A stretch of 64,000 bases of DNA. Source: Polytrichum commune (Eukaryota; Streptophyta; Polytrichopsida; Polytrichales; Polytrichaceae). A program made the translations under genes and the position numbers. The notes below the pieces were generated by a model, which saw only the letters and a program-made list of their open reading frames with translations, ran no database searches and had not been told where the DNA came from. The stretch spans positions 1,430,501 through 1,494,500 of the forward strand of contig OX485808.1 of assembly GCA_950295325.1 (NCBI GenBank). The letters are read 5' to 3'. Below are positions 32,600-44,999 of the stretch, in pieces; positions within the stretch are counted from its first letter, which is position 1; the number at the start of each line of letters is the position of its first letter.

Positions 32600-33840
32600 G
32601 TTTTTGGTTGATGCATGATTTCTTCCATACTTTAACCCCACTTGATTAATTCCTCTGCAATCAAAATAACTATGAACATGAAGCCAACATGGATATCTAC
32701 CCATGGACACATGAGCCATGCATGGACATCAATGATGTTTATTTTGGCAAAAGCGAACATTTTTTTATGTTTATGTAAAAGCAGCCTTTGTGCTCACATT
32801 AACATGCTCAATGTAACTTTTGGACACTCTCTGAATCATAGGGAATGCTTTGGATACACGTGGTTAAAATATGGGACATTTTACATACTCCAAATGCAAG
32901 GTGGCTGGCCTATTATGGTTTGCACATTTTTGCATGAGAACATGCGGAGGGAGGTGCCCAGGTACGCAACTCCCATATTATACCTAGGGGGCATCAACAT
33001 TGAAACAACTTAAAGGACAACTCTTGTAAAAATGATATCAAATTATACAAAAATAAAAGGACCAAAAAGTTGGGTGAAGACCAAATAAAATAAAATGAGA
33101 TGTAGAAAAAATTTGGTTGCATATATATAACTCCACGACGTATATAAAGAATTGAAACACCTTTTTTTAGCCTATGTTAATTGGAGTAGTTGCCTCCAAT
33201 TAAAATTAAAATTCATTGGCCATGTTTTATTTAGAATTTAGAATTTTAATTTGATTAAAAAGCCCAAAAATTTGGGTAGTTTGGCCTATGGTACCTATAT
33301 TTTAAAAACTCATATAATTAGGTTTCTGATGCAATTATATGCTTCAAGGAATATTCATTTCCTATATATAATTACATATTTGGATTCCTTGTTAGAAGAG
33401 CTACAAGAGTTTACTACATTAAAACAAATTATATCACTCGAGATTGGACTAAAATGCATTATAAATGGTTATATTCAAGGCCATATAATATGAGAGGTGC
33501 GTACCTGGGGGGAGGTGCTCATTGTTTTGCGTTGTTCCCATTGAGTGGATCACACGAGCTTTCTGCTCATTTTTCAGGTGCATTGGATCAGTCAAAGGTA
33601 CTTTTTGGGGGATAAAACATGACATTTTCTTGTGCACCCCTTCCTTCCATTACTATGATCTAGAAGTCCAAAGGGCTATTCATGCTCATATTTTCCCCTC
33701 AAAATAGCTCATCTCCCATGTTACAAGATCATGTGGACAAATCCCATTATACCCTCAAAAGTTGTCCATGAACCCTCTGCAACCAACGTTCAGAGGAATG
33801 CACTAAAAACAACCCTTTCATAGGCTTGGGAAGTTAGGGG
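32600..33840 (+). repeat. Dispersed repeat, copy interrupted by the hAT-like element
   Basis: 32600-32956 and 33518-33840 together correspond to the inverted copy at 12745-13560. The interruption is exactly the 32957-33509 element plus one copy of its target duplication. The open frame 32642-33013 lies entirely within this repeat and is not a gene. Confidence 0.7.
32957..33509. mobile_element. hAT-like non-autonomous element with an 8-bp target duplication
   Basis: 553 bp. The terminal inverted repeats are CCCAGGTACGCAACTCCCAT on the left and the inverse of ATGAGAGGTGCGTACCTGGG on the right, about 25 bp with few mismatches. The flanks are identical: GGGAGGTG at 32949-32956 and 33510-33517. 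An 8-bp duplication is characteristic of hAT elements. The inside is AT-rich and non-coding. A second, left-truncated copy lies at 27443-27953. Confidence 0.85.
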
Positions 33841-33913
33841 TTAACATATGGGTGCAAAAACCCAACTCCGAGTGTCCGCTCATGATCATATCAAGCAGAG
33901 ATAGGACATCGTA

Positions 33914-34051
33914 GAGGGCACTCTGTTCCAACAAGTAATATTTAGTTTCTCATCAAGTTTTGCCACATGTCAATCCTACATTGGTTGAGACCCTTGAATC
34001 CCACATGGAAACTATATGCTGGGGGTAACAAAGATGAAATAGAGTGCCCTC
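33914..34051. mobile_element. Small mariner-like MITE with TA target duplication
   Basis: 138 bp with inverted ends GAGGGCACTCTGTT and the inverse of AATAGAGTGCCCTC, flanked on both sides by TA (33912-33913 and 34052-34053). The TA duplication and small size fit Tc1/mariner-type MITEs. Single copy in the window. Confidence 0.75.
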
Positions 34052-34053
34052 TA

Positions 34054-34857
34054 CGGTAATGTCCATCCGCCACTGGCATAAGTGCAACCTTTATTATTTG
34101 GTCACCCAAGTGAAGGCCCAACTAGGGTAGACTCGATTACCACGTTAAAATAACACATTGCCGCAAGTTGGATAATGGCATTACATGCATGGGACGATTA
34201 AAATTAAAGTATTCATATATTTTGATGTATTGGTAGTCTCTAGCTCTCTCTATCTTCTCTTACTCATTTAAGATTTTTAAATGACCCAAGCACTACAACC
34301 ACTAGATCAATGTTTTTTTGGGGGGATATTAACCAACAAACCCTAATCTGAGCTCAAGATACGAGGTGAGCGCACTTCGATCTCCTAACCAAGTCGCCAC
34401 ATAGTGAGGGGAATGATAGAAAATGCGGTTCCCATCCACATGGAAGTTTGGTTCATTTTTAAATGGAGACAACAAAATAAGTTCGGTCAACACAATCCTA
34501 TGAAAATTTTGAAGTTCGAGGAGGAGGAGGAGGAGTTGAAGCCCTCTACTACACCCTTTGCAACCGGAAATTGAAATTGAATTTGAATTTGAGCAATAAG
34601 AGATTGTTATGCACAAACATGTTGGTGTGAGTTTACATTTATTATGTTTATGAACAAAAATTTTCAACACTAAGATTTGTATTCAAATTCTTGAGGTAGC
34701 GGTTACTACGAAGTTTGAAGTTTTCTTGGTGAAAATAACATAGTGCGAACTTACATGGGGCCATGCAAACAATTTTGTTTGTTGAGTGTTGTGGTGGGTG
34801 CATTGAAAGTGTCCACTCGAAGTTCAAAGTGCTTGGTGCTTTACAAGTATTTGAACC
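34054..34857. other. Spacer with a GGA microsatellite, no gene
   Basis: Contains a (GGA)5-like run at 34519-34533 and AT-rich sequence. The - frame across it (34329-34670) is of low quality. I see nothing else. Confidence 0.4.
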
Positions 34858-34860
34858 TTA

Positions 34861-35467
34861 GGGCCACTTCACACATGAGCCAAGAGCCGTGACCTTGTAA
34901 TGGTGAGGACCCTTGACTCTCATCCAAAGGCCGTACCATGGGTGTTGGGAAAGCCGTTTTATGCAGTCACAGGCCCTCTAGCATAGTGTGAAGTGAGAAT
35001 GGACCATGTTGCGGGACCATTGCATATTTTGTTGGCGGGGAAAGAGGGGAGGATTTGGTTCAATATAGTATGTTTCAAACTCTATCAATTTAAGAGAATT
35101 ACGTGGTAGTGTTTGTCTGTCCTAGAATCTATCTTAGAATTTGGAACGTGCCTTGCAATCTATCATGAAATATGTCCTACTAAAAATTTAAACCAAAAAT
35201 AAAATAAAAATTAGGGTCTCCTGGAATTTGTGTTAGGCCCACCTCTTGGAGGTGGGCCTCATGAAAATTCCGGGAGACCATGAAACCTTATCCATAGTCC
35301 ACCATGTAGGACTCCATGTAGACTTTTCATTCATGAAGTCTTCTTTGGGCCTTTAGGCCTTCACCTTCGTGTGTGAAGTGAACTTGGACGGTCTCCGCCC
35401 TTTTGACCAATGAGAGCTCTTAGATTGCAATGGTTACGGGCCTTCACTCTTGTGTGTGAAGTGGCCC
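34861..35467. mobile_element. PIF/Harbinger-like MITE, family H1, long copy
   Basis: 607 bp, ends GGGCCACTTCACACAT and TGTGTGAAGTGGCCC, with TTA duplication (34858-34860 and 35468-35470). It is about 100 bp longer than its relatives; the middle differs (LTR- or gene-like sequence was not recognised). Confidence 0.82.
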
Positions 35468-35931
35468 TTAGGATGCATAACTTAAGCTCTTGTTGAAGCG
35501 TACACAGGGAACGACAAATATAGCATGAGCCCACCACCTTAAGCAACGGAGAACGTGAGGTTAATTTATTAGAAAAGGATGGATCGTACAATATGGATAA
35601 AGCATGTCAACACATAAAATAAACAGTAGGTGGTGCACCGTGTGGAGGATTTTGTTTTTACCTTATATAAAAAAACTAAAAGTAAGTCACAATCTACTCT
35701 TAATTTGGGCCAGAGATTTGTTTTTCATATATACAAGCCCATGTCTCATTGACCCCATGCATGGAAAAGAATGAAGCATCTAAATTTTGGCAAACCGCTT
35801 TGAACGTAACAAGCGGTTGGTCACAAGAGTGCTCTGCCCTATTATTATCATGCACACATGGTTAGTTCTAGTTGATGGTCTGATCAAGGCCAAGTTTTGG
35901 CTCATTTTAGAGACCAATTGACTTTGTCTAA

Positions 35932-36430
35932 GGTCACTTCACACACGAGACTGAGAGCTTGTGACCATTACACTTCAATCACTCTCATTGGTGGAAAAGC
36001 CGGAGGCGGTCCAAGTTCACTTCACACTACGCTTGAGGGACCAATGGAGTATGTGATTGCAAGATGGGTGTAAAGTCTACATGGATTCCTACATGGCATT
36101 GAATGGATAATTTTTCGTGGTCACTTGAACTATTTTCAAAAAGCACCTCGTGAAGGTAGGCCTAACACAAAATTGGAAGACCATGGCACTCCAGATGTTC
36201 ACAACCGTTGATTTATTCTATTGTATCATGTGTGAGGACCCGCATGAATAGAAATTCATTGAAATAGCATTTGGTTGAGGGCATGGTCACATATGACTTC
36301 ACACTACACTTGAGGATCCGTGATCACACTACATGATTTTGGAGGTGTGTTGGGACGGCCTTTGGACACTTTTCTTTTGGGCTCTCACAATTCCATGGTC
36401 ACGGCTCTTACCTCATGTGTGAAGTGGCCC
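35932..36430. mobile_element. PIF/Harbinger-like MITE, family H1, inverted-orientation copy
   Basis: 499 bp, with TAA duplication (35929-35931 and 36431-36433). Compared with 30230-30733 and 59269-59768 it lies in the opposite orientation. Its left end has decayed by a base loss (GGTCACTTCACACAC). Confidence 0.82.
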
Positions 36431-36525
36431 TAATTTAGTGTGAAACTAACTTAGATTGTTTCCTAGACTTAGCCTTGCTTTGATCAACCTTATCAATCAA
36501 GATGAGGGGGATAAATTGGCGTTCC

Positions 36526-36645
36526 ACTAGAAAATATGGTGCAATGAAAGATAAGTTCTCCTTTAATGTTTTGAAGTAAAAGAATACTAGAAAATATGGT
36601 GCAATGAAAGATAAGTTCTCCTTTAATGTTTTGAAGTAAAAGAAT
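36526..36645. repeat. Exact 60-bp tandem duplication
   Basis: The 60 bases from ACTAGAAAATATGGTGCAAT at 36526 recur without a mismatch from 36586. The perfect match shows that the duplication is recent, or an assembly or polymerase-slippage artefact. Confidence 0.9.
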
Positions 36646-39600
36646 ACAAGAGTATTAGGAAAAAAAATTCAGGGCATTAGAAATTCATTTAAAGAATATA
36701 ATAGGTTGTTATTAAATCATATTTATCATATATGGAATATCCCATTAATATGTGCATAAATTCACGAGTAATTTTTATCTATACAAGGAAGATACACACC
36801 CCCCCCCCACCCCGTGCATTAAGCTTACCATCTATTTATAATTCTCTATGATGCATTTATCTTAAGTTTGGGACATAACAAACCAAAGACATAAGTGTAC
36901 ATGAGTCTATGATGTTCATATATGGATGCCAAGGTTTTCAAGAGTCATTTTGAGAGTATCCAATTAGTTCTTTCACAATTGAAAATGTCCCACTTGTAGC
37001 TATTACATTCCCACACTAACTTTATTGATATATTTTAAGAAAAGTGATAATATGTTCAAAAGTGAAAATAAATTCCTTTGTTACAAGATTTTTTTTTCTT
37101 TAGGGAATGTAAGAAGGGCATTGACTTTATTTTGGTGTTGTTATTCTCCATACAAACATAGTTTTCACCAATTAAAAAAACATGGTTCACCCAAACTTGA
37201 TAAAATATTAATTATTTTCCACTCTTGAAGAAAATTGCTTCTAAGTTGGTTATGTAGAACCAATGTAAGAAACTAGAGTTGTCCTTAAAGCCTCTCAAAA
37301 ATTCATGAGTTGTTAGGGAGTTTTGGTCCTCTTTTGACAATTTAAAATATTTGAGGAGTATTTCAAGTAGTGTCGGAACCCCCTATTTTAATGTAATGGA
37401 GGAAAAGCCTTTAGCTTTGGCTAAAAGATACCTCTTTAAAATTGAGTTCTTTATGAAACTTTAGAGAGCATCGTTTATGTGCCTTCAAAAGCTTGTCATG
37501 AAATTCATTTTATATAGTCGGATTTGAGTCAAAGTCAAATGCCTCACCCTTCTTCCACTTCATTAGGAATTCCGACATAACTTGAACACTCCTTACACAT
37601 TATAAAACATCAAAAGTGGGCGAAAACTCCTTACCAAACCATGAGTTTAAGGACAACTCCATTATGCGTTTGACCGTATACATGTAGTCTATAAATCACG
37701 CTTCTCCAATCCCCATCAAATGTCAACTTTGAAGTACATTTTTATATCATAGTTTGTAACATAGCTTTAAAGTAAGATATAACTTATTATGAACAAAACA
37801 AACCTAAAATCATCTTGGTCATTTTGCAATGAACTCAACGAACTCAAGACTTCCTTCCCAATGATGTGATGGCATCCTCCAATGATTTGTAGAAAAACAC
37901 ATAAAGCTCCCAAGACTTGTCAAATTGCTCAAGATACCGACATTTTCCTCAAGAGTGAACGTAATGCTACGAAGAATTTTAGCTTAGGCCAAATGACCAT
38001 GTAAGTTGCACACTTCACTCGAGAAACAAGCAATGGAAAACCAAAGGAAAATTATTTAAAAAATGAGCTTGATGTTAAAATTATAACATAACGTATACAT
38101 ATATAATTTTAAGTTTATGTAATTATGTGAGGATGGAAGGATGGAAGGATGGGATATTATAAAAAGCTCCGAAGGCTAGCCTTTTTGTTGCAACATCAAC
38201 CCTTGAGCTAAAATCTTATTGGAGTATATTATTCGGCATGAGTGTACAACTTAAGTTCTACACAAATAAAGATGTAGCCTATAATAACATTGACACATGT
38301 AGTTGAACAAGTTGCTCGTCATTGAAGATCAATAAAGGTTCTTAGAGGTGGGAGAAATCATGGTTGATGGGCCTCTTCAATCTTCAAAAACTCCAAACTA
38401 CACAAAAGCATTGAAATTTCATACTCTAGAAGAGCGTTAAGAACAAATTGCTTATGAAGGCGTGCTTTGGACAAGGGCCGCTTCAAGAGCCGCAATCTTA
38501 GGGAAGATGGATAAACTTGGGCCCCCTCATTTGCTTCCTCGAAAGCAATGATGGTGGTGGAGTCTTCCAAATCTTTTAGGCTTGGAATATGTGTCATCAA
38601 GGACTCGAGTGGAAATTGTTAACTAAGTGGCCACCCACAAGGCCATCTCACAACACAACCTTCACAATATTTGTATATCATTGCGGATCTTAATTATAAT
38701 TGTGTAAGTTTACTTGACATGACATTACTTGACTCCTTGATTGCGTCGTGCAGGACTAAGTATAGGCCGAGCATAACTCTCCTTTGATTCCAGGATTCCA
38801 CATTTATGAAGAGCACTCAAGTTGTGTACTATAGAGTTTTCGACGAGCAGTTAAAAACTTATCATACTTTTAATCACAACAACCTCTTTATTAAAAAAAA
38901 GACCGATCATCTAGCTCATAATAATGTTATTGGTTTCATGGCAATCTAAGTATATAAATATCATTGCTCATGTCGCCTAATTGTAGACACTAGACTTACT
39001 ACTCTCTAAACCTACACGAACAATCAATGGATTGAGGATTGTGTAACACTCTTATAGCATAGGATGTTATGTAATCATTGTCATCCTTTTCTTTTTATCA
39101 TCCATTAATGAGATTCCTACATTTTAATAGGCTTTGCATTAGTGCATATAGTTTAACAACTTTGGAACTTGTCAACCTTGTCATGGTTATAGTCTATAAC
39201 CTAGAAACCATCATCTATAGAGTGCACATTTATATGATCCAATCGAAAAGGAAAAGGTTACGAGGACTATAGATTAAGACTTGAAGCTCAACGACTATGG
39301 CATGATGGTTTCCTTTGTTATCCCATTTGGACCGGCTCTTTGGGTCCATGTGGTTTGCGGCTCACTACCCCATTGAGTTGGGTTGACCGGGTGGGATGAT
39401 TGTGTTGGTCCCCAAGAGACCCTTTGTGGTGGGGTTGACCGCTATTTGAGGAATTGCTTCAAGCACAATCTTCAATTCCAAACAAGTATGATTGAAGTGG
39501 AAAGAGGAGGTCGCAAACTTTCACCCAACTTTCAAAACATGCTTTGTTACATGACGAGATTTCAATAAAAAAGTGTACTAAAAAGAGAATCCAACCCACA

Positions 39601-40334
39601 ATTTCATCCATCTTTGAAGGACTTTACGAATAACTTTATTCGACGTAATATTTGATCATAGTTGTGCCCCCTCTCAATGTTTATTTTCTAATCATATAAG
39701 CTCACTAGAAGAATAAAGCTCTTGCAATAAGGTTACGTTTATGATTTATGACTAGAAATGTAATCAACAACAAGGAGAATTCATTGTTCTTGTCTCCGAA
39801 GCCATGTCGGAACCTCAATGACCTTTAAGGGTTGAAAACTTGGGCTACTATCTCCATGATATACCTAGAACGCAAGTGATATCAATGCTTGTGCTATTTG
39901 AGGGGACCGTGATTCACCAAATGTTGCCCTTGCAATATTTTGAATATACATTCGAATGTATATTCACCGTTGTATTCAATTAGCAGTAATTTGGTAGCCG
40001 GGCCCAAAAATGAAATATAGGTAAAAGACACATCAACAAAATCCAAACTTGGGAAACTTGATTACTTTGGAGAAAATAAAACTAAAATATTTTAAGAAAA
40101 TGAAATTAAAAGGCCTCCCTAAGTCGCCTCATAGATCCTACACATATCAAAAAGACATAACATAACACATGGGAAGAATATGTATAGTGCAAACTGACGT
40201 CGCCCCCAGCAACACCTTTCCTAAAGCCGTCTCATCTTCTTCTAGCACCCATTCATAGCCTCCAGGCTCACCACCGTCGTCCCCCTGCACCTTGCACACC
40301 GCTCACCATGGAATACACCATTAACTCATCCCCT
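36646..40334. other. Gene-free AT-rich stretch
   Basis: No recognisable protein, RNA gene or element with definable ends. It holds a C10 tract at 36799-36808 and a GATGGAAGGATGG micro-repeat near 38134. The open frames at 37025-37228 and 38358-38600 lack domains or conservation clues. Confidence 0.4.
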
Positions 40335-40500
40335 CATAACATGATACAAATCCATAACAATGTTATGTGGGATTGACAATGTTATATAGAATATTCTTGG
40401 ATATTCCCACACTCAATGTGAATGTGGAAAATATCCAAGAATATTATGTGGAATACTGTCAATCCCACATAACATTGTTATGGATATGAATCATGTTATG
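40335..40500. mobile_element. Near-perfect 166-bp foldback (hairpin MITE or small-RNA hairpin)
   Basis: The left arm starts CATAACATGAT and the right arm ends ATCATGTTATG. Each arm is about 78 bases and pairs along almost its whole length (CCATAACAATGTTATGTGGG and GAATATTCTTGGATATT in both arms), with a loop of about 10 bases. No target duplication is obvious, so origin as a MITE or as an inverted duplication is undecided. A transcript across it would fold into a long stem. Confidence 0.8.
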
Positions 40501-41026
40501 CTCTCCCCCACTAAAAATAAATAAAAAATCTCTAGCCAATGAGAGTATTTGCCCAATAAACATATCCACGGTGGCCCCCCCGGCCAATGCATGGGGAGCC
40601 ACACTACTTATTGGACGGGAACTTGAGTCACCAAATGTTGCCCTTGCACTATTCTAGATATTGGATGCCGAATGTTACACCTACCATACAAATCATTGCA
40701 TTTGGTAACACATTGCTCTCCTATGATGGCCAAACTTTTAAGAAACTTGGAGAGTGTTGGTAGGCACCAATGATGTTTGGTTGAATTGTTCTTATCACAT
40801 GGTAACTTATTGTGTAACTTTGCCAAGGTAGATCTATGTGTGTTATTTGGGTACTTTTCTCTTTGCGCCCGCTTCTTGGAGGACATGAAAATTTTGTGCG
40901 AGATGATTCGCAAATCTGAATCATGTTTGTAGCCATTTTCCCTATAATTTTCGGAGCTCATTTGAATATCTTTTTCATAATCAAAGTGAAATTTCTCGTG
41001 CTCGTTAATTGCTCATATAGGTTCCT

Positions 41027-41044
41027 CCCCCCCCCCCCCCCCCC
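41027..41044. repeat. C18 homopolymer tract
   Basis: Eighteen consecutive C residues followed by GCGCCCC. Its length is probably variable and sequencing-error prone. Confidence 0.9.
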
Positions 41045-41087
41045 GCGCCCCAAATCATGTTGATTAGCATAGTTTGAGCACATAATC

Positions 41088-41165
41088 CAATCTTTTTTGA
41101 ACACATGTCTCTTAGTGTTCATTCTTAGATCCACACCTAATCACAAACCACTCAAATATAGGTGT
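41088..41165 (-). repeat. Dispersed repeat family D, partial inverted copy
   Basis: Reverse complement of the 5' part of family D (GTGATTAGGTGTGGATCTAAG). Further partial inverted copies lie at 13617-13692 and 53027-53105. Confidence 0.5.
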
Positions 41166-44100
41166 CCAAATTGCTGCTATGTTAATATTAGTTGTGTTCA
41201 TCTTCCATCACAAACCCAACTGCATTCCTACGTATGTCATTTTATTCTATTCTACTCTACTCTATTTTAAAAGTCATGGTTGATATAAAACCCCTAAATG
41301 TACTAGATAATATGTTGGTTATTTCCATAAGTGTGCTTAATAGTTTTTGCTACTCAATGTGTTCAGTGGGCCACACACATTTTGAAGTCAATTGATAATT
41401 AGTGTCTATTTTTGAATTATAAGAGCATTCTATTACTATCAACCACATATAGTTACATAGTTGTTTTTAAGCATATATTGAATGCATATGCCATACATGT
41501 GGAATGATCTATACATTGAATGCACATGATACTTTGTAATAGTTTACATTAATATCATATGTCACAAATTTCAAGTGTACCAATATATAGTACGTTCATA
41601 CCGGTGTGGTTGTTTATAATTAGCATTATCCGGATTGTTCATGAAAGTTCTCAAATTCATGACGAATGTGTTCACACTAAAGGTGACGTTCCATGTACTT
41701 GACCCGTTGTCACATTAATTGAAGGGGGGCCACAATTGGTTGGTGAGACATTATGACCAACCATCCTAATCCTTTATTGTCCCTGGTGACCTGAGGGGTC
41801 ATCTCTTGCCAAGAGAGTGTTCTAGGTTGTCACATCGCATCATCATCCGTGCCTCTCACTTCGCATGATGATACTCATATATTCCAAGAAAAGACAAGCG
41901 CAAATCCTGTTAGGTCCCGATTTGATATGAAGGAGCAAGATGCTCTGAGGTGAATTTGATCCTTGTAAAAGGTCACCGAGACTTGAGTAAGGAGACATTT
42001 TTTTGTCCTGCATGTGGGTGTTGCCCCTCGCAAGAATCAACTATGTTCAGCAATTTGGGCAGCAACCCAAAGCAAACATGCTCCAAAGATGGCATTCAAG
42101 TTCAATTTGTGAGCCACCCATCATCCAATCAATGAAATTTGACCGCCTCTAGAAGGGCATAAGAACTTCAAATTAGGGAATTCAAATTCTAGAATATATG
42201 TTTTTCCAAATTTCTACATGTAGTTATATGTTAATTGACGGTCATATCCAACCCATCGTCCAAATTTAGAAAGTAAGATTTTCATTAGCTGCCCCAACTT
42301 GATAACTTCAACTTTGTGACTTGGATCTTCTCAAAATTTGTTTGGAATGATGATATATTTGTTCCCACGCCTTTGTTGTGAAATTGGTTATTTTGTTGGC
42401 ATAATTTGTTGGTTAGACTTCTACATGCAAATGGCCAATCAAAACAAATGTTGGTGATAGTGAGCTCACATGCCCTCGACATGAAGGGTGATATTAAAAT
42501 TCCAAGTTCATTGGAAAGTACCCCAGGCAATAAAGGGTTCAAGCTTCACATCAAGGTTTATAGACATGGTTATAGAATCCATTCGCTTGTACAATTCAAA
42601 CATTTCAACATATGTAAAGGTTTGAATACGAAATTAATATTCCTCTAAGCACGAATGCTTGGAATCCAACTGAGGAGCATGAAAGTTGAGCTTACCATTG
42701 TTGGAGTCAAGATGAATATATATTTTGGATTCTTGGCTTGACACTTATAAATGTCCTATAATGGTGTATTGTTAATATATACATTTCAAGCTTGAATATA
42801 TAATTATCCACTTAAAAATAATTAAGTAGGTCATTATCCACATTAGGTATACTTCCCGGGAGTTCATTCTTCATTGAAATTCAAGATGATGTATGTCGAT
42901 GACCAAGAAACAAATCCATGTATAGACGAGAAAATTATAGAGGAAAACAAAGATATGTGTATTAATGGTACACTAGATAAATGCCTCAATACATCATACA
43001 TAATGTCATTAAAATCATTGAAAGAAGTCTTCACTATATATATATATATCCACTTTCACTCTCAAATGACATTGTTGTTAAGAATTTCCTCAATCCTAGG
43101 ATGTAACTCATAATAATTTGGTCATACAATGTATGTCACTGAAGCTAGGGCAAGGATATTGTATAGCATCTAGATTTATCAACATACGATCAATTAAGTC
43201 ATAAGGTAAGCACATCCATCATTAACTTTCGTCTTTCAACCTTAGGACCCATCCACCTTGCATTAAAATTCTTGATAATATTTTATCTATACACACTGTA
43301 GGAACACACTACCTCCCTCTTATGTATATTATGTACACTATTGCCTCAAATAACCCCTCTCTTAGCACTCACATTAGTTTGCATGTGGTATGAAAAGTAC
43401 GTGCATCCCCAGGGAGGTGGGCATAAACCTTGTTCTTTGGGAATCAATAAGCAAACTTGCATAACATCTATAACTATTTTGGGGAAATGTCATAACTAAT
43501 CATCCACTTACTTTGGACCATAATGTTATTAAGCAATTGGGACTTCTACCCTTTTCTAAGATCAAATATTGGAATGGGAAAATGTTAGATGGTCATCAAC
43601 AGGCATGTAGGGTGTGAATAGCCAAAATAATAGTGATGTTTATGGACCTCGATCTACACATGTCAATTCCTTTGACACTATGACAAACAATAGTCAACCT
43701 TAGCAAGGGTTCATGCTCAATACTTGAGCCCATAGTGCAACTCGATGAAGTTGAGTAACGTTATGACCATTTGGATCACAAAGAGTTGTAACATCATGCA
43801 ATTGACGCACACACGACTTGTTGTTTTATTTTTATTTCTTTTTAATGTGAGCGTTAGGGTTTACAACATAGGATGAGGCCAATTTGTGTGGGAGAATTTG
43901 AACAAATGAGATGACCATGAACCCATTTAGTGTTAAGTGAATTACTGATATATTCTATCTACAAAGGTGAAGCAATAAACTCAAATCAACTTCAAATCAA
44001 ACTTGGACATTTTATGATGAATTTGGGATTATGATTGTCCGATCCATTCACTTTGGAACCATGTTGTCTTGAAAGTTATTTAGCACACCGCATGCATGTC

Positions 44101-44794
44101 GAATAGAATGTCAATTAAAGTTTATTCATTGTGTTGTTATGTCCCCTAAAAGCTCACAATAACGTTTTTGTTCAAGTGTGAACCTTTGAAAATGGTGGAT
44201 GTGGATATAACTAATATAGATAGTGCATGCAATTATTTGTGATAATACATAGCATGTATAACTATTTTTGAGTAAAAGTGAGCACATAACATGCTTTTTT
44301 TTGTTCCTACAATCAAAAATGTGTTGAAGTTTACGTGAAAGACTTAGTGAACGATGCATGTTGGTATACACAAAACAAATTGACTTGGTCTTCAAGGGCT
44401 TACTCATGAACTCAACTTTTGATGGAACTAAGACAAGAGTGTGACGGTCTCTTTGAAAGGACAATCAATGGACTATTTTTTTGTTCACTCAGTTTTGTTG
44501 GGTCAATATCATCAATGTAAAATAGTTGTATAATGGATGTGTTGAAAGAATAGTGAAACACACACTTAGGGCATCAAAGCTCAAGTCATCTCCATTTTGA
44601 AACAAACATATAGACGAATATATAAAATAATTGCCACCTTTAGTCGGTCTAACTGAGTCGTGTACATGGTGTTTTAGAGTCCGTGTTGAAAATCTATAAA
44701 GGTTTGCATGTTTAACCCCTAAAGGACCACTAAGCCGTATCTTGCTTTTTACAACTTCTCATGGCAAGTGTACATATTATTAGGAATCAGGACT
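41166..44794. other. Gene-free AT-rich stretch
   Basis: No recognisable gene or bounded element. Many short open frames exist, as expected by chance over 3.6 kb. A TATATATATATA tract occurs at 43036-43048. Confidence 0.4.
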
Positions 44795-44960
44795 TAGATG
44801 ATTCTAAACTATTGGGTAATAGTGGTGAGGTATCCGTTTCCGAATGGAGTGGTTGGCGGTTCGATTCCCGCTGTGAAATCTTCTCTTTACTTGATGGAAA
44901 AAAAACTAGCTTGGTAGGTAGGAAGCCAAGAGCCCACCCACTGCCAGGTAGGCAATAAAC
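44795..44960 (+). mobile_element. SINE family S2, second copy
   Basis: Shares with 31624-31778 the blocks CTAAACTA, AATAGTGG..GAGGTA, GTGGTTGGCGGTTCGATTCC (perfect B box), GTGAAATC and CTCT..ACTTGAT..AAAAACTAG. No clean target duplication was found, and the 3' part continues differently (GCCAAGAGCCCACCC...). The frame across it is not a gene. Confidence 0.7.
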
Positions 44961-44999
44961 CTCACCCTGCACCAAGAGGATTTATGAGCAAGGTAAGGC

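Noticed and set aside
32642-33013. 123-codon plus-strand frame
   Set aside because: Lies wholly in a dispersed repeat and runs into the hAT-like element.
44850-44872. Possible tRNA gene (perfect GGTTCGATTCC)
   Set aside because: No acceptor, D or anticodon stems fit; the sequence belongs to SINE family S2.
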